A stretch of DNA of 40,676 nucleotides from Cyclobacterium sp. (lineage in GTDB: Bacteria > Bacteroidota > Bacteroidia > Cytophagales > Cyclobacteriaceae): contig NZ_JABURL010000077.1 of assembly GCF_014762705.1 (NCBI RefSeq), positions 1 through 40,676 on the forward strand, in the 5' to 3' direction. Below are positions 17,162 through 26,590 of the stretch, in pieces. Position 1 is the first letter of the stretch; the number at the start of each line of letters is the position of its first letter. A program made the position numbers and the translations under genes. The notes beneath the pieces were generated by a model. The model worked only from the letters and a program-made list of their open reading frames with translations. It ran no database searches and was not told where the DNA came from.

Positions 17162-18556
17162 ATGAATAACAAAAATAAAAAAGTGGTTGCCATCGCCGGT
17201 GCCACAGGATATATCGGCAGGTGGTTTATGGACCGCTTTAAGGAGGAATATCAGCTCATTGGGTTAAGCAGAAGAAACCTGGCCTCCAACCCTGAACCTG
17301 AGATATCCTGGCGGCAGGTAGAATTATATTCCATCTCTTCCACCACAAAGGCATTGGAGGGCGTGGATTATGCGGTTTATCTGGTACATTCCATGAATGC
17401 TTCCACCAGACTCAATCAGGGAGGATTTGAAGATACCGACTTGTTGTTGGCTGATAATTTTGCCCGTGCAGCCACAGCAAATGGGGTAAAGCAAATCCTT
17501 TACCTGGGAGGGATATTGCCAAAAAACGAAGCAAAAAGCTCCTGGTCCAGGCATTTGCGCAGTAGGCTGGAAGTTGAGAAAACCCTTTCATCGGGTTCGG
17601 CGGCCCTTACCGCAGTCCGTGCCAGTATCATTGTAGGTCCCGGTGGATCTTCTTTTGACATGATCAAAAACCTGGTAAAAAAATTACCGGTAATGATTTG
17701 TCCCAAATGGACGGAATCCCAAACCCAACCCATTTCACTCAGAGATACACTTACCATTATAGATGCTTGCCTGGGTAATACGCATGCTTATAACCGTTCT
17801 ATTGAAATTGGCTGTCCGGAAGTGATGACCTATAAGGAAATGCTGGTCAAAACAGCCCAGGTGATGGGAAAGAAAAGACTGATTTTCTCTGTTCCGTTTT
17901 TTTCTGCGGGCCTTTCCAAACTATGGGTTGGATATTTTGGAGAAAGCCCTGCCCAATTGGTCTCCCCTCTGGTAGAAAGTTTGAAACACACCATGACGGT
18001 ATCAGAGGATCAGTCCTTTCAGGAGATACCTATTGACTATCAAAGTTATGAGGAGGCTGTAAGGCATGCTTTGAGTAAGAACAGGGAACCCCAAATGCCT
18101 GATTTTAAACCACTGGATAGGCAGAAAAACACGGTAAGAAGTATTCAACGGCTACCCAATACCATGGGTAAAACCGCCTATTGGGCGGCAAACAGGTACA
18201 AAGTGTGGTTACCAACTTTCTTCAAAGCGATCATTACTGCCAAAGAGGACCAAAAAGGAAGGGTTTGTTTTTATTTGTTTTTCTTTCAAAAACCCATGTT
18301 GGAGCTGAGTTGGGTTAAGGTCAGGAGTGATAAGAAGCGGCAATTATTTTACATCAGTGGGGGCTGGCTGGTAGGGAGAGCTGATTATGGCTGGTTGGAA
18401 TTCAGGGAGGTGTTGTGTGGGAAATACATCATTACTGCCATACATGAATTTGTACCCAAAATACCCTGGTACCTGTATGTGAATACCCAGGCCCGTATCC
18501 ATCTTTGGGTCATGAACAGGTATGGTAAATACCTGAAGGGATTTAAAAAACGATGA
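17162..18556 (+). CDS. NAD(P)-binding SDR-like protein with C-terminal DUF2867
   Basis: The start is ATG 17162 (MNNKNKKVVAIAGATGYIGR), because the glycine-rich GATGYIG loop of the Rossmann fold follows about 13 residues later, as usual. An ATA-region start at 17096 would add 22 residues of no obvious function. The 464-residue protein has an atypical extended SDR domain at ~1-290 (YLVHSMNAS, ILYLGGI, VRASIIVGPGGSSF). A DUF2867 domain occupies ~340-464 (YWAANRYKVWLP, KPMLELSWVKV, GRADYGWLEFREV). The family often reduces or isomerises small molecules, but its substrates are not known. It is alone on its strand, divergent from the amidohydrolase gene. Confidence 0.87.
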   Translation: MNNKNKKVVAIAGATGYIGRWFMDRFKEEYQLIGLSRRNLASNPEPEISWRQVELYSISSTTKALEGVDYAVYLVHSMNASTRLNQGGFEDTDLLLADNFARAATANGVKQILYLGGILPKNEAKSSWSRHLRSRLEVEKTLSSGSAALTAVRASIIVGPGGSSFDMIKNLVKKLPVMICPKWTESQTQPISLRDTLTIIDACLGNTHAYNRSIEIGCPEVMTYKEMLVKTAQVMGKKRLIFSVPFFSAGLSKLWVGYFGESPAQLVSPLVESLKHTMTVSEDQSFQEIPIDYQSYEEAVRHALSKNREPQMPDFKPLDRQKNTVRSIQRLPNTMGKTAYWAANRYKVWLPTFFKAIITAKEDQKGRVCFYLFFFQKPMLELSWVKVRSDKKRQLFYISGGWLVGRADYGWLEFREVLCGKYIITAIHEFVPKIPWYLYVNTQARIHLWVMNRYGKYLKGFKKR

Positions 18557-18756
18557 TATATTGCTTTTTCAAAAAGGCGATCAAATGTGGTGGTTCCGCC
18601 AGTTTATGCTATATAATTTTTTTTTTTGCAATAGGCTGGCATTTTTATTTATGATCAAACTTTATCATCAGGTTTATCTCTGAAGTCTTCCATGGGCATA
18701 CTGGTAGGGTCAGGTCCAAATCGGAATGCGCTTTTTCATCCAGCAAGCAATAAAAA

Positions 18757-18780
18757 AGCCCCGGCAGGAATGCCGGGGCT
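18757..18780 (-). terminator. intrinsic terminator of the Gfo/Idh/MocA gene (minus strand)
   Basis: AGCCCCGGCA (18757-18766) and TGCCGGGGCT (18771-18780) form a perfect 10-bp GC-rich stem with loop GGAA. On the minus strand the stem is followed by a U run (six A at 18752-18757 on the plus strand). It lies 28 bp after the stop of the gene at 18808-20166. Confidence 0.9.
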
Positions 18781-18807
18781 AATTGGTGGTTTTTTAAGTG
18801 TTTAATT

Positions 18808-20166
18808 TTATGCTTTTAACTTTGGCTCCCAACCTTTTTCATATTCTCTTTTCCAAAGTTTGCTGGCTTTTTTACTGTTTTTAATGTGTCCGTTGGAGGC
18901 ATCGCATTCCAGTACTTCACCGGTACGGGAAGCAATGTTTGCCAGGTGGCAAAGCAGCACACTTTTGGCTCCTTCGTCAATGGGGCTGTTTTGCTCTTGT
19001 TTGCCTCGAATGGCTTCAAAGAAGTTAACCACGTGAAGGGTGGACATGTCTCCACCTCCGCCTAGCGCTGTGCCAGCTTCAGATCCGCCAGATTCATTGG
19101 TTTTGACTACTTTTCCATTCCTGTCAAAATGCTTGTAGCCACCTCGGTCAACATATACCGAGCCATCGGTACCATAAATAATGGTACCCCTGCCAGGACC
19201 ATAAGTATTGTGGCCGTTTCGGCTTTTTCCGTCCCATTGTATGGTGCGGTTTCCGGAAAATTTAAACACTGCGTCCATGGTATCATACATTTCCCATCCA
19301 TCATTGGGCCAGTGGTATTTGCCGGAGTCGACCATTACCCTCTCTGGAAAATCTACCTGCAGGGCCCATCGGGCTACATCCAGCTCGTGAGTGGCATTGT
19401 TACCGGATTCTGCTGTTCCATAATCCCAGCCATACCAGTGCCAGTTGTAGTTCCAGGTATCGTCGGTGTATTCTCTTCTGGGTGCCGGACCCTGAAAAAG
19501 TTCCCAGTCTAAGCCCTGCGGTGGGGCGGCTTTGGTTTGGTTAGGTACTTCGCCTCTGGCAGAATTGTAGAAGGCAGTCGCCTTGTACACATCCCCTATG
19601 GCTCCATCGTGTATGGCTTTGATGATTTCAATACTTTCCGGAGCGGAGCGCTGCTGGTTACCCATCTGTACCACCTTCCCGTATTGCTTTTGGTAAGCGA
19701 CCAACAATTCACCTTCATAGGGATTGTGGCTACAAGGTTTTTCTACATACACATGCTTGCCAGCTTCCAATGCCAACCAGGTTCCGGGAGCATGCCAGTG
19801 GTCCGGGGTAGCGTTGATCAGTGCATCCACTTCCTGATCTTCAATGACTTTCAGAATGCTGTTTTCCAGTTTAGGCCGGTAGTCAATGTGTTTTTCAAAG
19901 TTCTTCGCCGCTTTTTCCCTTTGGGACTGCATCACATCACAGAGATACATCAGGTTGACGTTACTGGATTTCAAACCAATGGGATTGTAAAAGGCACCCA
20001 GCCTTCTGCCCAATCCGGCTATGGCAATGTTTAACCGGTCGTTTGCACCCAGAATTTTGCCATAACTTTTGGCAGAAAATCCAACAGCTCCAAGGGCGGA
20101 AATACCCATGGTGGTCATGGCGGATTTTTTGATGAAATCTCTTCTGCCATTTGCTTTCTCACTCAT
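18808..20166 (-). CDS. Gfo/Idh/MocA family oxidoreductase with Tat signal
   Basis: The 452-residue protein starts with a Tat signal (NGRRDFIKKSAMTTMG, then SALGAVGFSA), so it is probably exported folded with its NAD(P) bound. The Rossmann loop is NIAIAGLGRRLG near residue 50. HVYVEKPCSHN near 140 is the family's conserved EKP motif, and NATHELDVARWAL near 265 carries the usual His and Asp. The C-terminal sheet domain is intact. Members oxidise or reduce sugars and related alcohols. The gene follows mannonate dehydratase after 49 bp on the same strand, so it may be the last gene of the uronate operon, with a strong terminator behind it. The sugar substrate is unknown. Confidence 0.92.
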   Translation of the reverse strand: MSEKANGRRDFIKKSAMTTMGISALGAVGFSAKSYGKILGANDRLNIAIAGLGRRLGAFYNPIGLKSSNVNLMYLCDVMQSQREKAAKNFEKHIDYRPKLENSILKVIEDQEVDALINATPDHWHAPGTWLALEAGKHVYVEKPCSHNPYEGELLVAYQKQYGKVVQMGNQQRSAPESIEIIKAIHDGAIGDVYKATAFYNSARGEVPNQTKAAPPQGLDWELFQGPAPRREYTDDTWNYNWHWYGWDYGTAESGNNATHELDVARWALQVDFPERVMVDSGKYHWPNDGWEMYDTMDAVFKFSGNRTIQWDGKSRNGHNTYGPGRGTIIYGTDGSVYVDRGGYKHFDRNGKVVKTNESGGSEAGTALGGGGDMSTLHVVNFFEAIRGKQEQNSPIDEGAKSVLLCHLANIASRTGEVLECDASNGHIKNSKKASKLWKREYEKGWEPKLKA

Positions 20167-20215
20167 AATTATTTTCAGGTTAGTTGATATGTTGACTTTG
20201 TTTATTGCTTAATAA

Positions 20216-21406
20216 TTAACCAAAAATACTTCTTGCGATGCCAATTTCCAAACCCCTCAATTCGGCCAGTCCCCTCAGCCTGCCTATGGCAGAATAGCCA
20301 GGGTTGGTCACTTTTCCCAAATCATCCAACATCTGGTGGCCGTGATCCGGCCGCATGGGAAGCGATTTTCCTCGTTTTTGCTGCAACTTGATAATGGCTT
20401 CTACCACTGCTGCCATGGGTACATTTCCTTCCAGGTGATTGGCTTCAAAAAAGTTACCTTCTTCATCTCTTTGGGTACTTCTGAGGTGAATAAAGTGTAT
20501 GTAATCTCCATATTTTTCTACCATTTCCGGCAGGTTATTGTCAGCCCTCACCCCCAGTGAACCGGTACAAAAGGTGAATCCATTGTATGGACTGTCATTG
20601 GATGTTAGGATACGGTCATAATCAGCAGCAGTGCTGACCACCCTGGGTAGCCCAAATATGGGGTAGGGGGGGTCGTCAGGATGTATACAAAGAAAAACCT
20701 TGTTTTCTTCAGCCACAGGCACAATTTCGCTTAAAAACGAATCCAGATTTTTCCCAAGTGCGGCGGCATCTATGCCATCATAAGTATTCAAGGCTTCCTG
20801 AAAATCTTCTACCGAATACCCTGCCTCTGCTCCGGGTAGTCCGGCAATAATGGTGTTTACCAGATTATCCTTATCCTCATTACTCAATGAGTCAAAATGG
20901 GTTTTTGCCATTTCAAGCATTTCTTCACTATAATCACCGGCTGCTCCCGGACGTTGCAGCATGTGCACATCAAAAGCAGCAATGGCTTTCATTTCAAAAC
21001 GCAAAGCCCTGGATCCATCAGGTAGCAGATAGGCCAGATTGGTTCGGGTCCAGTCCAGGATGGGCATAAAGTTATAACAAACGGTATGGATCCCTTCTGC
21101 TGCCAGGTTGCGGATGCTTTCCTGATAGTTTTTAATGTATTGTTCGAAATTACCCGATCGGGTTTTGATGTTTTCGTGTACGGGTACACTTTCCACCACA
21201 GACCAGGTGAGCCCTGCTTGCTCGATCATTTCTTTCCGTTCCCGAATGGCTTCTCGGGACCATACTTCCCCGTTGGGAACCTGGTGCAGTGCAGTTACTA
21301 TGCCTGTGGCACCGGATTGCCGGATATCTGCCAGGCTTACCGGGTCTTTGGGACCATACCAACGCATGGTCTGCTCCATCATTATGGGTTGATTAACTTT
21401 GCTCAT
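20216..21406 (-). CDS. uxuA: mannonate dehydratase
   Basis: The 396-residue protein closely follows UxuA from its first residues: [20 protein letters not shown] and then [17 protein letters not shown]. Next come [15 protein letters not shown] and [20 protein letters not shown]. Ligands for the metal and substrate are expected in [25 protein letters not shown] and MRPDHGHQ, all present. The enzyme dehydrates D-mannonate to 2-keto-3-deoxygluconate in glucuronate breakdown. Its ATG overlaps the TGA of the upstream reductase gene by 4 bp (ATGA), which shows translational coupling. Confidence 0.96.
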   Translation of the reverse strand: MSKVNQPIMMEQTMRWYGPKDPVSLADIRQSGATGIVTALHQVPNGEVWSREAIRERKEMIEQAGLTWSVVESVPVHENIKTRSGNFEQYIKNYQESIRNLAAEGIHTVCYNFMPILDWTRTNLAYLLPDGSRALRFEMKAIAAFDVHMLQRPGAAGDYSEEMLEMAKTHFDSLSNEDKDNLVNTIIAGLPGAEAGYSVEDFQEALNTYDGIDAAALGKNLDSFLSEIVPVAEENKVFLCIHPDDPPYPIFGLPRVVSTAADYDRILTSNDSPYNGFTFCTGSLGVRADNNLPEMVEKYGDYIHFIHLRSTQRDEEGNFFEANHLEGNVPMAAVVEAIIKLQQKRGKSLPMRPDHGHQMLDDLGKVTNPGYSAIGRLRGLAELRGLEIGIARSIFG

Positions 21407-22218
21407 ACTCCTGAAAATGCACTGAAGCCCCCATCCACTTCGATTATGGTTCCTGTTACAAACTTTGATGCTTCACTACTCAGCCATTGTACAGCCCCGA
21501 ATAGTTCTTCTGGCTTACCAAATCTGGCCATGGGAGTGTGGTCCTTGATCAGCTTTCCTCTCTCAGTCAGGCTACCGTCCTTATTGGTCAGCAGTCGCTC
21601 ATTTTGTGCGGTTAAAAAGAATCCCGGAGCCACTGCATTGACACGAATCCCTTCTCCGTATTTTTTAGCAAATTCTACCGACATCCATTTGGTCATGTTG
21701 TCTATGGCCGCTTTGGCCGAGGCATAACCCATCACTCTGGTCATGGGGCGGCTTGCCGCCATGGAAGAGATATTGATAATAGAAGCTTTTTTATTTTTGA
21801 TCAATAGCGGTAAGAAAACCTTGGTTGGCAAGAAAGTACCCATGTAATTCAGATCCATGATGGACTTTACCGCCTCTGAAGAAAGATCTGTAAAAAATTG
21901 ATCTGGCATTACCGTGGCTCCCGGCATGTTGCCACCTGCCGCATTGATTAGCCCGTCAATTTGATCGAAGGATTTTTCCAATTGCTCTTTGACCTGGATG
22001 ACTTCTGCTTCATTGGTAACATCGGCTACTGCTGGAAAGGCAAAGCCTCCCTCATCCTTTATTTCTTTTACCAGGTCGTCCACTTTTTGTTGGTTACGGC
22101 CCAGGATGATCATCTGGGCACCTTCCCTGGCCAGGTGTTTGGCCATGGCTTTACCCAATACCCCTGTACCTCCACTGATAATGATTACTTTGTTTTTTAC
22201 TGAAAATAGTTGAGACAT
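21403..22218 (-). CDS. uxuB: SDR-type D-fructuronate reductase (D-mannonate oxidoreductase)
   Basis: The 271-residue protein is a classical SDR. The NAD(P) loop [11 protein letters not shown] lies near residue 17, NAAGGNMPG near 93, and MNINISS-type NISSMAAS precedes the catalytic Tyr of YASAKAAI (YxxxK). The C-terminal [18 protein letters not shown] is typical. Its partner is mannonate dehydratase, with which it overlaps by 4 bp. In Bacillus and many Bacteroidota an SDR takes the place of the E. coli long-chain UxuB, so fructuronate reduction to mannonate is the likely reaction. The symbol rests on that context rather than on sequence alone. Confidence 0.85.
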   Translation of the reverse strand: MSQLFSVKNKVIIISGGTGVLGKAMAKHLAREGAQMIILGRNQQKVDDLVKEIKDEGGFAFPAVADVTNEAEVIQVKEQLEKSFDQIDGLINAAGGNMPGATVMPDQFFTDLSSEAVKSIMDLNYMGTFLPTKVFLPLLIKNKKASIINISSMAASRPMTRVMGYASAKAAIDNMTKWMSVEFAKKYGEGIRVNAVAPGFFLTAQNERLLTNKDGSLTERGKLIKDHTPMARFGKPEELFGAVQWLSSEASKFVTGTIIEVDGGFSAFSGV

Positions 22219-22247
22219 AATTTAAAAACGTTATTGTTGGTGTTTGA

Positions 22248-23894
22248 CTAAAGAGAAACTCCTCTTTTCCAAGGTATAAAATCGTCCTGGTTTAACAAAA
22301 CAGCTTTGGCCTGAACCTTTCCACTGGCAACCTGAATGATGTATTCCAATAGTTCATCACCCATTTCTTCAATGGTTTTTTCTCCGGAAATAATTCCTCC
22401 TGTATCCACATCAATGATATCAGGCATCTTTCCGGCCAATTTATGGTTGGAGGAAACCTTGATAACAGGGGTCACCGGATTACCGGTAGGCGTGCCCAAA
22501 CCGGTGGTGAAAAGAATGATGTTAGCTCCTGATCCGGCCATGGCAGTAGTACTCTCCACATCATTACCAGGTGAGCAGAGCAAACTGAGTCCGGGTTTGG
22601 TAGCTATTTCGGTATAATCCAAAATATCTTCAATAGGTGAGGTTCCCCCTTTTTTTGCAGCGCCGGCCGATTTGATCGCATCGGTAATCAATCCGTCCTT
22701 GATATTGCCTGGACTTGGGTTCATGTCAAAGCCGGAGCCTACTGCTTCAGCTGATGCGGCATAGGCCCGCATGAGTTTTACAAATTTTTCTGCTTTCTCA
22801 TCGCTTGTACACCGGTTGATGAGTTCCTGTTCTACCCCGCACAATTCCGGGAATTCAGACAAGATGGTTTTGCCTCCCAGGGCAGCCATGATATCCGATA
22901 CCTGTCCCAGACTTGGATTGGCAGAAATCCCTGAAAATCCATCCGAGCCTCCACATTCCAAACCAATGGTTAGTTTGCTGAGTGGAGCGGGTTTTCTTTG
23001 CAGTTGATCAGCATCCGCCAGACCTATAAAGGTAGCCTGTATGGCCCGGGTAAGCAATTGGGTTTCTGTTCCTTCTTCTTGCTGCTCCAGTATGATGACC
23101 GGCTTTTTGAAATCAGGATCTATATTGGCCAGTTTTTCTTTCAGGATGGCTGGCTGGGCATTCTGGCAGCCCAAACTTAAAATGGTCGCTCCTGCCACAT
23201 TGGGATTGTTGATATAGCCTGCAATAAGCGCACACAAGGCTTCTGAATCTTGCCGGGTACCCCCACATCCTCCGTTGTGGGTCAAAAATTTGATGCCGTC
23301 AATGTTTTTAAAAAGCTTTTGTTCTCCACTTTGTTCTAAAGTCTCTATTCCCACTTGCTGCAAACCTTCTTTGTTTCCCTGCAAATAAAGTTGCTTCATT
23401 TCTTTAACGAATGATTTATAGGGGTTGGGTCTGGCAAAGCCCAATTCTTCCACAAACGCCTGTTTCATGATGTCCACATTCCTGTTTTCGCAAAAAACAA
23501 GCGGAACCACCAGCCAATAATTGGCCGTACCCACCTGACCATCAGGTCGGTGGTAGCCATCAAAGGTCCTGTTTTTCCAGGAGCTGACATCAGGAGCTTT
23601 CCAGGAAAAGGGCTTTCTTTTGCCGGTGTAGGGGGCTGTTTGGTGGGCAATGTTTTCCGTGGTGATTACCTCGCCTTTGGCTATTGGGATCACTGCTTTT
23701 CCTACAATTATGCCATACATGTATATTTTATCCTCCGGATCCATCTTTTGCATGGTAAATTTGTGTTTGGCAGGAACATGGCTGGCCAGCAGGATTTCTT
23801 TTCCCTCGAACAGGACCTTTTCGCCTTTTTTTAAGTCGGTTAGGGCCACCAGAACATTGTCTTCAGGATGAATTCGTAAAACTTTATGCAACAT
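22248..23894 (-). CDS. uxaA: altronate dehydratase
   Basis: The start is placed at ATG 23894, which gives a 548-residue protein whose N-terminus (HPEDNVLVALTDLKKGE) fits the SAF domain of UxaA. A GTG at 23930 would put a LacI-type operator inside the coding region. The main domain has HNGGCGGTRQDSEALC near residue 210, LGCQN, GLECGGSDGFSGISANP near 305 and GFDMNPSPGNIKDGL near 400. Cysteines that bind the metal or iron-sulfur site are present in these motifs. The enzyme dehydrates D-altronate to 2-keto-3-deoxygluconate in galacturonate breakdown. It is the first gene of the minus-strand operon; the reductase follows after 29 bp. Confidence 0.95.
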   Translation of the reverse strand: MLHKVLRIHPEDNVLVALTDLKKGEKVLFEGKEILLASHVPAKHKFTMQKMDPEDKIYMYGIIVGKAVIPIAKGEVITTENIAHQTAPYTGKRKPFSWKAPDVSSWKNRTFDGYHRPDGQVGTANYWLVVPLVFCENRNVDIMKQAFVEELGFARPNPYKSFVKEMKQLYLQGNKEGLQQVGIETLEQSGEQKLFKNIDGIKFLTHNGGCGGTRQDSEALCALIAGYINNPNVAGATILSLGCQNAQPAILKEKLANIDPDFKKPVIILEQQEEGTETQLLTRAIQATFIGLADADQLQRKPAPLSKLTIGLECGGSDGFSGISANPSLGQVSDIMAALGGKTILSEFPELCGVEQELINRCTSDEKAEKFVKLMRAYAASAEAVGSGFDMNPSPGNIKDGLITDAIKSAGAAKKGGTSPIEDILDYTEIATKPGLSLLCSPGNDVESTTAMAGSGANIILFTTGLGTPTGNPVTPVIKVSSNHKLAGKMPDIIDVDTGGIISGEKTIEEMGDELLEYIIQVASGKVQAKAVLLNQDDFIPWKRGVSL

Positions 23895-23915
23895 TTCGAA
23901 TATTTGATTATCTTG

Positions 23916-23929
23916 AGCAATCGATTGCA
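23916..23929. promoter_or_regulatory. LacI-type operator upstream of uxaA
   Basis: AGCAATCGATTGCA contains the perfect palindrome GCAATCGATTGC (23917-23928). It fits the LacI-family consensus TGnAAnCGnTTnCA in all but the first base. It lies 21 bp upstream of the uxaA ATG and about 60 bp from the kdgK promoter element, so it could control both directions. A site with the same GCAATCG core lies upstream of susC. Confidence 0.65.
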
Positions 23930-23989
23930 CAATTTAGAAATAAATTAAAAGAAAAGAGGCGAAGGGCTTCTTTTTTTTTAAATCACGGT

Positions 23990-23997
23990 TAAATTTG
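23990..23997 (+). promoter_or_regulatory. candidate -7 promoter element of kdgK
   Basis: TAAATTTG is an exact match to the Bacteroidota -7 consensus TAnnTTTG. The start codon of kdgK lies 38 bp downstream. No good TTTG was seen at the -33 distance, where the DNA is a T run, so support is partial. Confidence 0.45.
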
Positions 23998-24035
23998 ACG
24001 GATAAACAACAGATACCAAATAACCAAAAAGGTAA

Positions 24036-25031
24036 ATGCGTAAACGGATAGTCACTTTAGGGGAGATCATGATGCGTTTTTCTACTCCGGGACACGAAAG
24101 GTTCATTCAGGCCAGGAATTATGATGCCGAGTTTGGCGGTTCCGAAGCCAATGTGGGGGTTTCCCTGGCGTATTGGCATCAGGATGTGTCCCTGATCAGT
24201 GCCTTACCTACCAATGATATGGGGAGGGCAGCACTTCGCTATCTGAAAACCGCTGGTATTGATACTTCCTGCATAGATACCCAAGAGGGGCGGATGGGTT
24301 TGTATTTTTTGGAAAATGGAGCCATGCAACGGTCTTCAAAAATCATTTATGACAGGTTTGACTCCGTTTTTTCCCATTATGAAGGACAAAATATGGATTG
24401 GGACCAGGTATTCAAAGGGGTGGACTGGTTTCATTGGTCTGGAATTACCCCTGCCGTATCTGCCAAGGCCGCTTCATTGTGCCTAAGGGTACTTCAGGCC
24501 GCCAAAAGGAACGGTGTGATGGTCAGCGGAGACATCAATTACAGGAGAAATTTATGGCGATATGGGAAGTCACCATTGGATATCATGCCTGAATTGATTG
24601 CACATAGTCAGGTAATCATTGCCGGTTTGACGGATTTGGCCAACTGTATGGATATCCATGAATCGGACTTCGGATGTGCCTGTGAAAAAGCAAAAACAAT
24701 ATGTCCATCTATTCAGCTTGTTGCCACCACGGAGAGGGATTCACTTTCGGCTTCCCACAATAAACTGAAAGGTATTTTATGGACTGAGGAAAAATTGATA
24801 CAATCCAAAACATATGACATGCCCAATATCGTGGACAGAATTGGCGGTGGTGATGCTTTTATGGCAGGACTGATTTATGGGTTAATGCACCGAAACAAAG
24901 AGCAAGCCCTTGAATTTGCCGTCGCCGCATCCGTTTTAAAACATTCTGTTCCCGGGGATGCTAATTTTGTATCTGTTGAAGAAGTGGATCAGCTGGTAAA
25001 AGGGGAAAATGTAGGAAGATTATTGCGCTGA
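24036..25031 (+). CDS. kdgK: 2-keto-3-deoxygluconate kinase (PfkB family)
   Basis: The 331-residue protein is a PfkB sugar kinase. It opens with KRIVTLGEIMMRFSTPGHER, has the substrate-side GGSEANVGVSLAYW near residue 33 and SGDINYRRNLWRYG near 168. The catalytic loop is DRIGGGDAFMAGLIYG, with the base Asp in GGDAF near 273. The opening and the NYRRNLW stretch are typical of KDG kinases. It would phosphorylate the KDG made by uxuA and uxaA to KDPG. It is divergent from uxaA and 69 bp before the TRAP genes, so kdgK and the TRAP genes probably form one operon. KDPG aldolase is not in the window. Confidence 0.9.
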   Translation: MRKRIVTLGEIMMRFSTPGHERFIQARNYDAEFGGSEANVGVSLAYWHQDVSLISALPTNDMGRAALRYLKTAGIDTSCIDTQEGRMGLYFLENGAMQRSSKIIYDRFDSVFSHYEGQNMDWDQVFKGVDWFHWSGITPAVSAKAASLCLRVLQAAKRNGVMVSGDINYRRNLWRYGKSPLDIMPELIAHSQVIIAGLTDLANCMDIHESDFGCACEKAKTICPSIQLVATTERDSLSASHNKLKGILWTEEKLIQSKTYDMPNIVDRIGGGDAFMAGLIYGLMHRNKEQALEFAVAASVLKHSVPGDANFVSVEEVDQLVKGENVGRLLR

Positions 25032-25100
25032 TCCAGAAATACCAAGTAAAAAATAGTATGTTGAACAATTATTGAAAACCAAAATAATTCCACAATAAGT

Positions 25101-26096
25101 ATGTTGAAAGTTATCATGAATAAATCCGGAAGTTATCTGGGGATGCTGTTTCTTGCAGCTATTTTAATAGGTTGTTCCAAACCAGGCGGAGTAAGGATAT
25201 TGAAACTTGGGCATGGACTGGATACCAGTCATCCTGTACATGAAGCCATGTTGTATTTGGCAAAAAAAGCCGAAGAAAAATCCGACGGAAAAATGATTGT
25301 GCAGGTTTACCCCAACCAGCAGTTGGGCACGGAAAGGGAATTGGTAGAGCTGTTGCAAATCGGGAGTCTCTCCATGACCAAGGTGTCCACAGCCGCCATG
25401 GAGGGATTTGCGCCTGAAATTAAGATCCTGGGGCAGCCTTATCTTTTCAGGGATGATGCCCACCAGGCAAGGGTTTTGGAAGGCCCAATTGGTGAGCAGT
25501 TACTGGCCGCAGGAGAAAAATACTGGCTGAAGGGGCTCTGTTTTTATGATGCAGGCAAAAGAAGTTTTTACACCATCAATACCCCTGTAGAAAAGCCTGA
25601 AGATATCCAGGGCCTCAAAGTAAGGGTAATGGAAAGTCCTACTGCAGTAAATATGGTCCAGAGTTTTGGCGGATCACCTACTCCGGTATCTTTTGGAGAA
25701 CTTTATACCGCATTGCAACAGGGTATCGTAGATGGAGCGGAAAACAATCCGCCGAGTCTGGTGACTTCCCGGCATTATGAAGTATGTAAGTATTATTCCC
25801 TTAACGAACATACGGCCATTCCGGACATGATGATTGTAAGTACCAAGGTATGGGATATATTATCGAAAGAAGAAAAGCTTTGGCTTCAGGAAGCAGCTGA
25901 CGAATCAGCAGTTTATCAATTCAAGCTTTGGGAAGAGTCTGTAGCAGAATCCATGAGGATACTGGAGGAAGCTGGGGTTAATATTTCCTATCCCGACAAG
26001 GAACCTTTTAGGAAGGCAGCTGAAAAGGTCTACGAGACCATGAAAGTAAATGATCCCGAAATGTATGCCTTGGTGGAAAAAATCAGAGAATATTGA
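25101..26096 (+). CDS. dctP: TRAP transporter substrate-binding lipoprotein
   Basis: The 331-residue protein is a DctP-type receptor. It has a lipoprotein signal (LAAILIGC, then SKPGG) and so is tethered rather than free in the periplasm. Family features are LGHGLDTSHPVHEAM, YPNQQLGTERELVELLQIG, and LKVRVMESPTAVNMVQSFGG with the Arg that binds the substrate carboxylate. SFGELYTALQQGIVDGAENN follows. It captures an organic acid, probably a uronate given the neighbours. It is followed after 3 bp by dctQ. The start at ATG 25101 is upstream of a second Met (25116) that would also give a valid signal. Confidence 0.93.
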   Translation: MLKVIMNKSGSYLGMLFLAAILIGCSKPGGVRILKLGHGLDTSHPVHEAMLYLAKKAEEKSDGKMIVQVYPNQQLGTERELVELLQIGSLSMTKVSTAAMEGFAPEIKILGQPYLFRDDAHQARVLEGPIGEQLLAAGEKYWLKGLCFYDAGKRSFYTINTPVEKPEDIQGLKVRVMESPTAVNMVQSFGGSPTPVSFGELYTALQQGIVDGAENNPPSLVTSRHYEVCKYYSLNEHTAIPDMMIVSTKVWDILSKEEKLWLQEAADESAVYQFKLWEESVAESMRILEEAGVNISYPDKEPFRKAAEKVYETMKVNDPEMYALVEKIREY

Positions 26097-26099
26097 AAT

Positions 26100-26585
26100 A
26101 TGGAGAATTATAAAGTAAAAATCGATAAAGGGGTTGCCATTTTGTTGATGATCATTATGGGAGCCATGGTATTGAATGTGAGTTGGCAGGTTTTTTCCCG
26201 GTATGTCATCCAATCGCCAAGTTCATTCACAGATGAATTATCCAGATACCTACTGGTATGGCTGGGTATGCTGGGGGCTGCTTATGTAGCCGGTCAGGAC
26301 AATCACCTGGCCATAGACCTGCTGCCCACCAAGCTGAAGGGAGAAGCACATAGAAAATTAATGATATTGATCCGGGTGGTGATCGTGCTTTTTGTCATTC
26401 CTGTCATGATTCTGGGAGGGGCTAACCTGGTTTTTATCACCTATACCCTGGAGCAAAAATCAGCTACGCTTCAACTGCCCCTGGCCTATGTCTACACCAT
26501 GATCCCTCTGAGCGGTCTTTTGGTATTTTTTTACCAATTGGTAGGCCTGAAAACCTTAATGAATAAATCAAAAGCCCAAATTTAA
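26100..26585 (+). CDS. dctQ: TRAP transporter small membrane subunit
   Basis: The 161-residue protein has four hydrophobic segments, starting with VAILLMIIMGAMVLNVSWQV. The DctQ signature follows: SSFTDELSRYLLVWLGMLGAAYVAG near residue 40, then the acidic DNHLAIDLLP. This subunit pairs with DctM in the inner membrane. It starts 3 bp after dctP and stops 5 bp before dctM, so all three are translated from one message. Confidence 0.93.
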   Translation: MENYKVKIDKGVAILLMIIMGAMVLNVSWQVFSRYVIQSPSSFTDELSRYLLVWLGMLGAAYVAGQDNHLAIDLLPTKLKGEAHRKLMILIRVVIVLFVIPVMILGGANLVFITYTLEQKSATLQLPLAYVYTMIPLSGLLVFFYQLVGLKTLMNKSKAQI

Positions 26586-26590
26586 TCGAA

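Noticed and set aside
18563-18578. Hairpin GCTTTTTCAAAAAGGC as terminator of the SDR/DUF2867 gene
   Set aside because: The stem is A/T-rich with one mismatch and no T run directly after it.
23895-23930. GTG start for uxaA
   Set aside because: It would place the LacI-type operator inside the gene and add residues absent from the family.
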